Position numbers and translations under genes: made by a program | In this document: piece by piece, positions 1-7,296 of the stretch | Layout of the letters: every line of letters begins with the position of its first letter | Numbering within the stretch: position 1 is the first letter of the stretch | Notes under the pieces: generated by a model | Seen by the model: only the letters and a program-made list of their open reading frames with translations | The model's database searches: none | Told to the model about the DNA's origin: nothing | Assembly: GCA_900549015.1 (NCBI GenBank) | Contig: URMH01000029.1 | Span: 1-33,508 of the forward strand | Reading direction: 5' to 3' | Length of the DNA: 33,508 bases | DNA from: an uncultured Blautia sp. | Lineage (GTDB): Bacteria > Bacillota > Clostridia > Lachnospirales > Lachnospiraceae

Positions 1-1905
1 ATCCACCATCTGATCCACCGTCTGTCTGCGGATCTCTTTTCCGCATTTTGGACAGGCAACGCCTATTTTTTCGTAATAAGGCTTTGTATTCCTGCACTCC
101 GGAAATCCGGGACAGGCAAGAAATCTGCCGTGCGGTCCGTATTTGATCACCATGTTTCTTCCGCAGTTTTCACAGACAATATCTGTCACTTCATCCTGTA
201 TGTCTACCTTTTCCAGCTCTTTCTCCGCTTCATCTACATCGTGCTTCAGATCCGGATAGAAATTGCGGACAACGGTTTTCCACTGTACGGTACCTGCCTC
301 CACACAGTCGAGAAGCCCTTCCATTGTCGCCGTAAAGTTTACGTCCACAATGCTTGGAAATGCCTGTTTCATAATGTTGTTTACCACTTCTCCCAGCTCT
401 GTCACATACAGATTTTTCTGCTCCTTTGACACATAACGGCGGCTGATAATGGTTGTAATGGTAGGCGCATACGTACTCGGACGCCCGATTCCCAGTTCCT
501 CCATTGTTTTGACAAGAGAAGCTTCTGTATAATGGGCTGGCGGCTGTGTGAAATGCTGCTCCGGCTTTAATGTATTTAAAGTAAGCTTCATGCCCTTTTC
601 CAGGCTCTGGCTTAACACATTTCCTTTTCTATTTTCTTCTTCATCTGTATAGACAGAAAGGAAACCATCGAACACTACCTTGGAAGCGGCTACTGTAAAA
701 GCGTACTCCCCTCCCTTTATTTTTACGGACGTAGTCTCATAACGGGCAGGCGCCATTCTGCTTGCAGCAAATCTTTTCCAGATAAGCTGATAGAGACGGA
801 ACTGGTCTCTTGAGAGAGAATCCTTCAAAGCAGCCGGCGTTCTGTTTATATCCGTCGGACGGATCGCCTCGTGGGCGTCCTGGATCTTCTGTCCTGTTTT
901 TGAGGATTTTTCAGAAAGAGACACGTAATTCTCTCCATACTGCTCTTTGATATACGCTCTTGCCGCTGTATCTGCCTCCTCGGAGATTCTTGTGGAATCT
1001 GTACGCAGGTAGGAGATCACACCCACAGTTCCATTTCCCTTAATATCAATTCCTTCATATAACTGCTGCGCAAGGCGCATGGTCTTCTGCGTGGAAAAAT
1101 TAAGAGTTTTTGACGCTTCCTGCTGCAGGGTACTCGTTGTAAAAGGAAGAGGCGGATTTTTGATCCTCTCGCCTTTTTTTACTTCTGAAATTTCAAAATC
1201 CGCATTTTCCAGATTTTTAAGGATTTCGTCCATCTCTTCTTTTGTGTGCACATTCATTTTTTTATCTGTGCCGTAGAATTTTGCAAGAAGAGGCTTTCTC
1301 TCTCCTGCAACCTTAAATTCTCCGTCCAGCGTCCAGTATTCTTCCGGGATAAAGGAATTGATCTCCTCCTCCCTGTCACAGATAATACGAAGGGCAACCG
1401 ACTGCACGCGTCCTGCGCTTAAGCCCCTTTTTACTTTTGCCCAGAGAAGCGGGCTTATGGTATAGCCAACCATACGGTCCAGCATACGTCTTGTCTGCTG
1501 GGCGTCCACAAGATCCATATCCAGCTCTCTTGCCTGTTTAATAGAAGCTTTTACTGCTGTCTTTGTAATCTCGTTAAAAGTAATCCGGTACATCTTTTCC
1601 GGCGATTCTTTAAGCGCCTGCATAAGATGCCAGGAAATTGCCTCTCCCTCGCGGTCGGGGTCAGTTGCCAGATATATTTTATCAGCCTTTTTCGCTGCTT
1701 TTCGAAGCTTTGCCAGAAGCTCGCCTTTTCCTCTTATTGTAATATATTTCGGTTCAAAATCATTTTCCACATCAATTCCAAACTGGCTTTTGGGGAAGTC
1801 CCTCACATGGCCGTTTGATGCTTCCACTTCATAATTAGAACCAAGAAATTTTTTTATTGTTTTCACTTTTGCAGGTGATTCCACTATCACCAAATACTTT
1901 GCCAT
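1..1905 (-). CDS. topA: DNA topoisomerase I (type IA), C-terminus cut off by the window edge
   Basis: Relaxes negatively supercoiled DNA through a transient 5'-phosphotyrosine link. The translation begins MAKYLVIVESPAKVKTIKKF, the TOPRIM start, and continues to the TOPRIM DPDREGEA motif. The active-site tyrosine is in YLRTDSTR at about residue 299. Near the left edge are C4 zinc-finger modules (CENCG...CPGFPEC, then CPKCG). Exactly 635 codons are visible; Gram-positive TopA is usually near 690-700 residues, so roughly the last zinc module is missing. The start codon at 1905 is preceded by GGAGAGG. The gene lies 10 bases after dprA, so comM-dprA-topA is read as one operon, an arrangement common in Firmicutes. 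Confidence 0.97.
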   Translation of the reverse strand, partial: MAKYLVIVESPAKVKTIKKFLGSNYEVEASNGHVRDFPKSQFGIDVENDFEPKYITIRGKGELLAKLRKAAKKADKIYLATDPDREGEAISWHLMQALKESPEKMYRITFNEITKTAVKASIKQARELDMDLVDAQQTRRMLDRMVGYTISPLLWAKVKRGLSAGRVQSVALRIICDREEEINSFIPEEYWTLDGEFKVAGERKPLLAKFYGTDKKMNVHTKEEMDEILKNLENADFEISEVKKGERIKNPPLPFTTSTLQQEASKTLNFSTQKTMRLAQQLYEGIDIKGNGTVGVISYLRTDSTRISEEADTAARAYIKEQYGENYVSLSEKSSKTGQKIQDAHEAIRPTDINRTPAALKDSLSRDQFRLYQLIWKRFAASRMAPARYETTSVKIKGGEYAFTVAASKVVFDGFLSVYTDEEENRKGNVLSQSLEKGMKLTLNTLKPEQHFTQPPAHYTEASLVKTMEELGIGRPSTYAPTITTIISRRYVSKEQKNLYVTELGEVVNNIMKQAFPSIVDVNFTATMEGLLDCVEAGTVQWKTVVRNFYPDLKHDVDEAEKELEKVDIQDEVTDIVCENCGRNMVIKYGPHGRFLACPGFPECRNTKPYYEKIGVACPKCGKEIRRQTVDQMVD

Positions 1906-1915
1906 AATACCTCTC

Positions 1916-2794
1916 CTAATCCTGTTCTGTCCGGATATAATGCTGTCTTGCTACCTCCCGAACAAGTCCCATAAGCTGCAGTTCTGTAAGTATGCTGCCT
2001 GCTTTTGCCGGGGAAAACCCGGTTTTTTCGATCACATCATCCAGATTTTTTGGTCGTAAATCGAGACAACTATACACCAAATCCAAATCAGTTGCAAGTC
2101 CCAACTTACTTTTTTCACGGGATTTAACAGAAATTTTCCATTCTTCCAGAAGAATTTCCGGGCAGTATGCAATCCCTGCTCCGTCATAAATAAGCTTATG
2201 ACATCCTCTGCTTAAGGCATCGTTTACTGCTCCCGGAACTGCGTAAACTGCCTTTCCCTGCTCAAGGGCACAGCCTGCCGTAATTAAAGAACCGCTTTTT
2301 TCCTTTGCCTCCACAACGAGCACCACATCGGAAAGGCCGCTGATAATACGGTTTCTTGCAGGAAAAAAATAATTTCTGGGAGCTGTTCCCGGAGGGTATT
2401 CGCTGATGATCCCTCCCCCGTTTCTTAAAATCCTGTCGTAAAGATGCTTATTTGCCGCGGGATAACAGACGTCCGCCCCGCTTCCCAAAACCGCAAATGT
2501 GGGCATATTTCCCTCAAGCGCCCCTTTATGCCCTTCTGAATCAATGCCAAGTGCAAGACCGCTTATTACCTGCACGCCTGCCCTGCTCACAAATTTCCCG
2601 TAGGAAAAGCTCTGGATCCTTCCGTATGGACTGCACATTCTCGCACCTACAATGGCAATGGACGGCTTTTCATCGTCAGGAAGCCTTCCATAGAAATAGA
2701 GCTTATCCGGCATTCCCGAAAGTTCCAGAAGGCGTCTGGGATACCCCGATTCTCCTTTTTTTACGCAGTACATCTTATTTTTTATTTCTTCCAT
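1916..2794 (-). CDS. dprA: DNA-processing protein DprA
   Basis: DprA (Smf) binds incoming single-stranded DNA and loads RecA during natural transformation; in non-competent species it is kept for recombination. The Rossmann-like core shows IAIVGAR, GLALGID, VLGSGADVCYP, SEYPPG, FPARNRIISGL and SGSLITA, all family hallmarks. A C-terminal winged-helix-like segment of about 70 residues follows. The chosen ATG (MEEIKNKMYC, 292 aa) has GAAGGAGGG just upstream; an earlier in-frame start at 2875 would overlap comM by 65 bases and has no ribosome site. It follows comM by 16 bases and precedes topA by 10, so it is translated from the same message. Confidence 0.95.
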   Translation of the reverse strand: MEEIKNKMYCVKKGESGYPRRLLELSGMPDKLYFYGRLPDDEKPSIAIVGARMCSPYGRIQSFSYGKFVSRAGVQVISGLALGIDSEGHKGALEGNMPTFAVLGSGADVCYPAANKHLYDRILRNGGGIISEYPPGTAPRNYFFPARNRIISGLSDVVLVVEAKEKSGSLITAGCALEQGKAVYAVPGAVNDALSRGCHKLIYDGAGIAYCPEILLEEWKISVKSREKSKLGLATDLDLVYSCLDLRPKNLDDVIEKTGFSPAKAGSILTELQLMGLVREVARQHYIRTEQD

Positions 2795-2810
2795 ATAGAA
2801 GCCCTCCTTC

Positions 2811-4331
2811 TTAATTCCAGTATTTTTTATCAAATGCCCGGCAGGAAAGCGCCTCTCCAATATGAGAAGAATCAATTTTCTCCTTTCCTTCCAGGTCTGC
2901 TATAGTTCTTGCAGTGCGAAGCACCTTATGATACGATCGGGCGCTGAATTTCATTTTTTCAAATGCCATTCCAAGAAGTCTTTCTCCTTCTTTTGTGCAG
3001 GAGCAGTATTTTTTGATCTGCTTTCCGGTCAGCTCTCCGTTAAAGCGGATCCCTTCCTTTTTATATCTCTCTTTTTGTATATCCTGCGCCTTTTCCACAC
3101 GAGCCTTCATTTCGAAAGAACCCTCTCCTTTTTCCTGCTTTGTCATCTGGGAAAAGGTAACGGCAGGAATATCCGTGCAAATATCAATCCGGTCAAGAAG
3201 CGGACGGCTGATCTTCCCAAGATAGTGACTTACCTGACCTGCTGTACAAGTACATCGGTTCATATCCGGATAATATCCGCAGGGACAGGGATTCATAGCT
3301 GCCACAAGCATAAAATTTGCCGGAAAGCGATACGTTCCGGAAGCTCTTGACAACACGATCTCCCTGTCCTCAAGGGGCTGACGCAGGGTTTCCAGCGCTG
3401 CCCTTGAAAATTCCGGAAATTCATCAAGAAATAAAATCCCTCTGTGAGAAAGGGTGATCTCTCCGGGTCCCGGATTTCTTCCCCCTCCTGTGAGTGCCTG
3501 AGGCGGACTTGTGTGGTGGGGATTTCGAAAAGGCCGCTTTAAAATCAGAGGTGCTTCTTCTGATAAAAGCCCGGCAATGCTGTAAATCTTTGTAAGCTCC
3601 ATTGCCTCTTCTTCGGTAAGCTCCGGCATAATTGAAGGGATTCTTCTTGCAAGCATAGTTTTACCTGCGCCCGGCGGTCCTATGAGAAGAATGTTGTGAA
3701 ATCCTGCCGCTGCGATCTCCGCTGCTCTTTTTGCCCCTTCCTGCCCCTGTATCTCTTTAAAATCTACTGTTTCTGCATCTGTTATCTGCTGTGTCTCCTC
3801 CTGTCCGGCAAAATGCTTTTCCGGATTTTGCAGAAAAAGCAGCATTTCTTTTAAGGTACGGACTCCCATAATGTTTATATTTTTCACAAGAAGCCCTTCC
3901 TTTAAATTTCCAAAAGGAATGACACAGAATCGAAGCCCTGTCTCCCCTGCATGGATCACTCTCGGTAAAATCCCGGAAACCGGGTGGATTTCTCCGTTTA
4001 AGCTCACCTCTCCCACCATCATCACATCTTTTAAAAGCTCAGGTTTCAACATGCCGGAAGCTGCCAGAACTGCGGCTGCAACCGGCAGGTCAAATCCCGC
4101 ACCCTCTTTTTTAATATCTGCCGGAACAAAATTTACGGTGATCCTCCTTGGCGGAAGAGCCACTCCGCTGTTTTTCAATGCCGTTCGCACCCTTTCCTGG
4201 GCTTCTTTCACCTGTGCGGACGCATATCCTACCATAGTAAAAGAGGGCAGCCCATTGCTCACATCCGCCTCTACCTGAATGGGGCATACCTCCATTCCGA
4301 AAATGGCTGCCGACAATACACTTGCAAACAT
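2811..4331 (-). CDS. comM: YifB/ComM family Mg chelatase-like AAA+ ATPase
   Basis: AAA+ ATPase of the ComM/YifB family. In Gram-negative bacteria ComM is a hexameric helicase that promotes branch migration during transformation; its role in Clostridia is less studied. The 506 residues are full length: an N-terminal Lon-protease-like fold (about 1-165), Walker A GPPGAGKT at 218-225, Walker B ILFLDEFPEF near 300, the NPCPCGYYPD segment, and a C-terminal Mg-chelatase-type helical domain. The ATG has AAAGGAG upstream. It is the first gene of comM-dprA-topA, behind a promoter that abuts a divergent HTH regulator gene. Confidence 0.95.
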   Translation of the reverse strand: MFASVLSAAIFGMEVCPIQVEADVSNGLPSFTMVGYASAQVKEAQERVRTALKNSGVALPPRRITVNFVPADIKKEGAGFDLPVAAAVLAASGMLKPELLKDVMMVGEVSLNGEIHPVSGILPRVIHAGETGLRFCVIPFGNLKEGLLVKNINIMGVRTLKEMLLFLQNPEKHFAGQEETQQITDAETVDFKEIQGQEGAKRAAEIAAAGFHNILLIGPPGAGKTMLARRIPSIMPELTEEEAMELTKIYSIAGLLSEEAPLILKRPFRNPHHTSPPQALTGGGRNPGPGEITLSHRGILFLDEFPEFSRAALETLRQPLEDREIVLSRASGTYRFPANFMLVAAMNPCPCGYYPDMNRCTCTAGQVSHYLGKISRPLLDRIDICTDIPAVTFSQMTKQEKGEGSFEMKARVEKAQDIQKERYKKEGIRFNGELTGKQIKKYCSCTKEGERLLGMAFEKMKFSARSYHKVLRTARTIADLEGKEKIDSSHIGEALSCRAFDKKYWN

Positions 4332-4443
4332 ATTTCTCCTTTCCTCAGATGCTGCCCGACATCAGCCTGATATATAAAACAAAATAAAATGTGGAAAAAC
4401 AGACAGGAACCTGCCTGCGTGAAAATAATTGAAATGTGATTTT

Positions 4444-4472
4444 AGTATAGTCCATTTTGCTCTGTATTGCAA
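4444..4472 (-). promoter_or_regulatory. Sigma-A promoter for comM-dprA-topA
   Basis: On the minus strand TTGCAA (4467-4472) is followed after exactly 17 bases by TATACT (4444-4449), close to consensus. The start codon of comM lies about 110 bases downstream, so the leader is fairly long. The -35 hexamer is also the -35 of the opposing promoter. Confidence 0.75.
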
Positions 4473-4480
4473 TAGTGCAA
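4467..4480. promoter_or_regulatory. Inverted repeat, candidate operator for the HTH protein
   Basis: TTGCAATAGTGCAA is a perfect TTGCA-N4-TGCAA inverted repeat. It covers the shared -35 of both divergent promoters, so a dimeric repressor bound here would block both. Assignment to the adjacent HTH protein rests on position only. Confidence 0.5.
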
Positions 4481-4495
4481 ATCGTTCTGTTTTAT
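4467..4495 (+). promoter_or_regulatory. Promoter for the HTH regulator gene
   Basis: TTGCAA (4467-4472), a 17-base spacer, then TTTTAT (4490-4495), placed about 25 bases before the HTH start codon. A better -10 hexamer, TATACT (4493-4498), is also present but would need a 20-base spacer. The -35 coincides with that of the comM promoter because TTGCAA is its own reverse complement. Confidence 0.5.
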
Positions 4496-4520
4496 ACTTT
4501 TCTGAGAAAGAGGTGAAAAC

Positions 4521-4763
4521 ATGAAATTTCAGCGTATTCAGGATATGCGTACGGACGCGGACCTGTCCCAGAGGGAGCTGAGCGAAATTCTCCATATCAG
4601 CCAGCGTTCTTACTCTCATTATGAAACCGGCTCCCGCAACATTCCCATAGAAATGCTGATCCGTCTTGCAAATTATTATGACACAAGCATTGATTATCTT
4701 GTAGGAAGAACCGATGTGAAAAAATCGTCTCCAAGAACCAAAAAAGAAAATCCCGGGATTTGA
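4521..4763 (+). CDS. Small XRE/Cro-type helix-turn-helix regulator
   Basis: An 80-residue protein that is almost entirely one Cro/C1-type HTH domain. The pattern LSQRELSEILHISQRSYSHY gives the HTH, then ETGSRNIPIEMLIRLANYYD and SIDYLVGRT are typical of the family. The tail after residue 66 is short and basic. AGAGGTG lies 5 bases before the ATG. It is transcribed divergently from comM across a 189-base gap containing an inverted repeat over the promoters, so autoregulation and control of comM-dprA-topA are plausible but unproven. The last codons and the stop lie inside the terminator hairpin. No ligand domain is present. Confidence 0.9.
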   Translation: MKFQRIQDMRTDADLSQRELSEILHISQRSYSHYETGSRNIPIEMLIRLANYYDTSIDYLVGRTDVKKSSPRTKKENPGI

Positions 4764-4775
4764 TTCCGGGATTTT
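4747..4775. terminator. Bidirectional intrinsic terminator between HTH gene and YARHG gene
   Basis: AAAATCCCGG (4747-4756) pairs with CCGGGATTTT (4766-4775) around a 9-base loop. T-rich tracts follow on both strands, so it can end the plus-strand HTH transcript and the minus-strand YARHG transcript. The HTH stop codon (4761-4763) lies in the loop. Confidence 0.85.
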
Positions 4776-4790
4776 CGCTTTTATTTACGT

Positions 4791-5741
4791 CTATTTGCCT
4801 TCGTTTCTCTTTTTTTCTTCCCACTGGGCAATCTTGCTTATGTTCGCGCTTTCATATTCATTGAAAATCTGATCCTGCTTTGCATCGAACTCTTCCGGAG
4901 AAATCGTTCCCTGATACCAGGATTTGCCATTGAAATAATCGGCGATCCTCTCTGTGACGAAAGTTCTTCCCCGTCTTGCATAAATTTCATTTTTGGCAAG
5001 CTCCAGCTCTTTTGAAGAGTATTTGGAAACTTCCTCGTCTGTGAGATAACGGGTATTGCTTTCAGGGAAAATATAATCCCCTTCTGTTTTTTCCGGCTCT
5101 TCCGGCTTCTTCTCCGGTTCTTCCGGAACAGGTGTGGAAGTCGGCTCCGGAGTCGGAACTGCCTTTTTCTCTCTTGTAAAAAGACCGCTTACCTCAGGGC
5201 TTACGGCTGCCCCCTCCGCTCTCGCCTCTGTCCGGATATTTACATATAAGTTTCCTCCGTCAAAAGTAAGGCTTCCTGACGCGCTGCTTCCAAAGGAATC
5301 GCTGAAAGAAAAGGTTGCCGCGTTTCCTGCCACTTCCGCTGTCACGTCCGCCTCGCATACATGGGCGCCATCGCCTCTGTTTGCTTGGCTGAAAGAAAAC
5401 GAAACGCTTTTACTGCTGATATTATAAATATTAAGGCTTGCCAGCCCATCTGCGCTGTACCACATATCCCAGTAATCGTCGGGATTAAAGGTTGCCCGCA
5501 TGGTGATCACCGGCGTAGGAGTCGGCGTTGCAGTCGGTTCCGGAGTCGGTGTTGCAGTAGCTGCCGGAGTCGGAGTTGCCTTTGGCACTTTTTTCAAAAT
5601 CTCCAGCATTTCCTGCTTTTCTTTTTCTGCTACTACATGTTTTTTATACCCGCTTATGGCAACTGCCGATATTCCCAGTATCAGAAACAGGGCTATTGAT
5701 ATTATAAGAAGTATTTTTAATCTCTCTTTTTTTCTTTTCAT
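4791..5741 (-). CDS. Membrane-anchored protein with C-terminal YARHG domain
   Basis: A 316-residue protein probably held in the membrane and exposed outside. Residues 1-8 are basic and 9-31 form one hydrophobic segment. Then come a Thr/Pro-rich spacer (about 54-80), a beta-rich domain of unknown function (about 82-190), a second Pro/Glu-rich spacer (about 192-222), and a YARHG-type module (LAKNEIYARRG, then DYFNGKSWYQG and a helical end). YARHG domains occur in extracellular proteins of Firmicutes; their function is not established. No lipobox cysteine is visible. AGAGGTGA precedes the ATG. The gene follows the PurF-like gene by 51 bases but seems to have its own -10. I do not recognise a specific function. 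Confidence 0.85.
   Translation of the reverse strand: MKRKKERLKILLIISIALFLILGISAVAISGYKKHVVAEKEKQEMLEILKKVPKATPTPAATATPTPEPTATPTPTPVITMRATFNPDDYWDMWYSADGLASLNIYNISSKSVSFSFSQANRGDGAHVCEADVTAEVAGNAATFSFSDSFGSSASGSLTFDGGNLYVNIRTEARAEGAAVSPEVSGLFTREKKAVPTPEPTSTPVPEEPEKKPEEPEKTEGDYIFPESNTRYLTDEEVSKYSSKELELAKNEIYARRGRTFVTERIADYFNGKSWYQGTISPEEFDAKQDQIFNEYESANISKIAQWEEKKRNEGK
5511..5579 (-). repeat. Thr/Pro-rich low-complexity coding repeat
   Basis: This part of the YARHG gene encodes repeated TP, TPTP and TPEP units, and the DNA shows near-repeats of GTCGGCGTTGCAGTCGG-like segments. It is likely a flexible extracellular stalk, and such tracts can vary in length between strains. Confidence 0.65.
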
Positions 5742-5761
5742 ACAGTATCACCTCTGTTTTC

Positions 5762-5792
5762 ATTATACTGGTTTGACTCTTACTTTCTGTAA
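5762..5792 (-). promoter_or_regulatory. Possible promoter for the YARHG gene
   Basis: A perfect TATAAT (5762-5767) lies 20 bases before the start codon. The best -35 is TTACAG (5787-5792) at a long 19-base spacing, so this is a weak or activator-dependent candidate. Confidence 0.4.
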
Positions 5793-7208
5793 TTATTCCT
5801 TTCCGCTCCAGCAGTATGTACACAATTTACACGGTTCAATATCAATAGATTTTACAAGATCGTCAAGGCGATGATATTTCAGAGAGGTAAAGTTTAATTC
5901 TTTACGAATATCCTCCAGCATCTCCTTATAATTGGTGGAATCAGGATTTGCATAATCTGCCAGCGTTTTGGCGTCTACATTTTCTCCCTCTCTCTTTAAA
6001 ATCGTCCTTCTTGTGATCAGATCCAGTTCTGACTTGGAACGTGAAAAGTTCAGGTACTTACAGCCGAAAAGAAGCGGCGGACACGCCGGACGGATATGTA
6101 CCTCTTTTGCGCCGTTGCTGTAAAGAAACTCTGATGTCTCGCGAAGCTGTGTTCCGCGCACAATGGAATCGTCGATCATAAGAAGACTCTTATCTTTAAT
6201 GAGGCGATGAACAGGTATCAGCTTCATTTTTGCGATCAGATTTCTCTGGCTCTGCTGTGTAGGCATAAAGGAACGCGGCCAGGTCGGCGTATATTTGATG
6301 AACGGGCGGGCAAACTGAACGCCGGAACGGTTTGCATATCCGATGGCATGTGCGATACCGGAATCCGGAACACCTGCCACAATATCAGGATTTACTTCTC
6401 CCATGTCTCTCTGTGCCAGTATATCGCCGCATTTATAACGCATTGTTTCTACATTTACGCCCTCATATGTAGAGGTCGGGTATCCATAGTATACCCATAA
6501 GAAAGAACAAATACGCATTTTCTCTCCCGGTTTCTGAAGAGTTTCCACACCTTCCGGCGTCACTGCCACAATTTCTCCCGGTCCGAGTTCTTTCACATCT
6601 TCATATCCAAGATTTACATATGCAAAACTTTCAAAAGATACACAGCAGGCATCTTCCTTCTGTCCGATAATAAGTGGTGTTCTTCCAAGCTTATCTCTCG
6701 CCGCGATTAGTCCCTTCGGCGTAAGGATCAGCATGGTCATGGAGCCTTCGATCATATCCTGCGCGTAGCGGATTCCCTCGATCATATTTCCTTTCTGATT
6801 GATCAGAGAAGCAACCATTTCTGTGGGGTTTACGCTTCCTCCGCTCATCTCCAGAAAATGCGTGCTGCCGTTTTTAAAGGAATGCGCGATCAGTTCGTCC
6901 ATATTGTTGATTTTTCCAACTGTTGTAATGGCAAAATTTCCCAGATGGGAACGAACAAGAAGCGGCTGAGGCTCATTGTCGGAAATACAGCCGATTCCCA
7001 GATTTCCCTCAAGCTCTGCTACATCTCTGTCGAATTTTGTACGGAAGGGAGAGTTCTCAATGTTGTGAATGGCGCGGTCAAACCCTTTTTTTTCATCGTA
7101 AACCGCCATTCCACCCCTTCTTGTCCCAAGATGAGAATGATAATCAATACCAAAAAATAAATCCAGAACGCAGCTGGATTTTGAAGCTACTCCAAAAATT
7201 CCACCCAT
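5793..7208 (-). CDS. PurF-like amidophosphoribosyltransferase paralogue lacking the N-terminal catalytic cysteine
   Basis: PurF makes phosphoribosylamine from PRPP and glutamine. This 471-residue protein has the PurF layout: an Ntn-type glutaminase-like domain, then a phosphoribosyltransferase domain with the PRPP loop MIDDSIVRGTQ near residue 345. Cysteines at 234 (CSFLWVYYGYP), 383, 460 and 463 (CKLC) match the spacing of the iron-sulfur ligands in Bacillus-type PurF. The expected Cys1 of CG[VI]FG is Gly here (MGGIFGVASK) and the usual HRGQEGAG is changed to LGTRRGGMA. Glutamine hydrolysis is therefore unlikely; ammonia use or a regulatory role is possible. The start was chosen because GGAGAC sits 6 bases upstream; the earlier ATG at 7259 adds 17 residues without a cysteine. 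Similar proteins are often annotated simply as amidophosphoribosyltransferase. Confidence 0.85.
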   Translation of the reverse strand: MGGIFGVASKSSCVLDLFFGIDYHSHLGTRRGGMAVYDEKKGFDRAIHNIENSPFRTKFDRDVAELEGNLGIGCISDNEPQPLLVRSHLGNFAITTVGKINNMDELIAHSFKNGSTHFLEMSGGSVNPTEMVASLINQKGNMIEGIRYAQDMIEGSMTMLILTPKGLIAARDKLGRTPLIIGQKEDACCVSFESFAYVNLGYEDVKELGPGEIVAVTPEGVETLQKPGEKMRICSFLWVYYGYPTSTYEGVNVETMRYKCGDILAQRDMGEVNPDIVAGVPDSGIAHAIGYANRSGVQFARPFIKYTPTWPRSFMPTQQSQRNLIAKMKLIPVHRLIKDKSLLMIDDSIVRGTQLRETSEFLYSNGAKEVHIRPACPPLLFGCKYLNFSRSKSELDLITRRTILKREGENVDAKTLADYANPDSTNYKEMLEDIRKELNFTSLKYHRLDDLVKSIDIEPCKLCTYCWSGKE

Positions 7209-7233
7209 TTTTTTGTCTCCTTTTTTTGTGTTT

Positions 7234-7248
7234 CCTCCCTGTGGGAGG
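7234..7248 (-). other. Leader hairpin carrying a second Shine-Dalgarno-like sequence
   Basis: In the minus-strand message CCTCCC, ACA, GGGAGG can fold into a 6-bp GC-rich stem with a 3-base loop. The 3' arm is itself a strong ribosome-site sequence, about 25 bases before the chosen start of the PurF-like gene. Without a U-tract it is not a terminator. Confidence 0.45.
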
Positions 7249-7267
7249 GTGATAATCATACGCTACA

Positions 7268-7296
7268 ATTATATAGAACACACTTTAATAAGTAAA
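7268..7296 (-). promoter_or_regulatory. Promoter for the PurF-like gene
   Basis: TTTACT (7291-7296), a 17-base spacer and a perfect TATAAT (7268-7273). The -35 lies inside the last codons of fbp, so the PurF-like gene can be expressed separately from the polC-fbp operon. No purine riboswitch fits in the roughly 60-base leader. Confidence 0.65.

Noticed and set aside
5511..5579. Tandem repeat as a possible CRISPR or mobile array
   Set aside because: The units are short and in frame, encoding TP dipeptides within one protein; there are no spacers.
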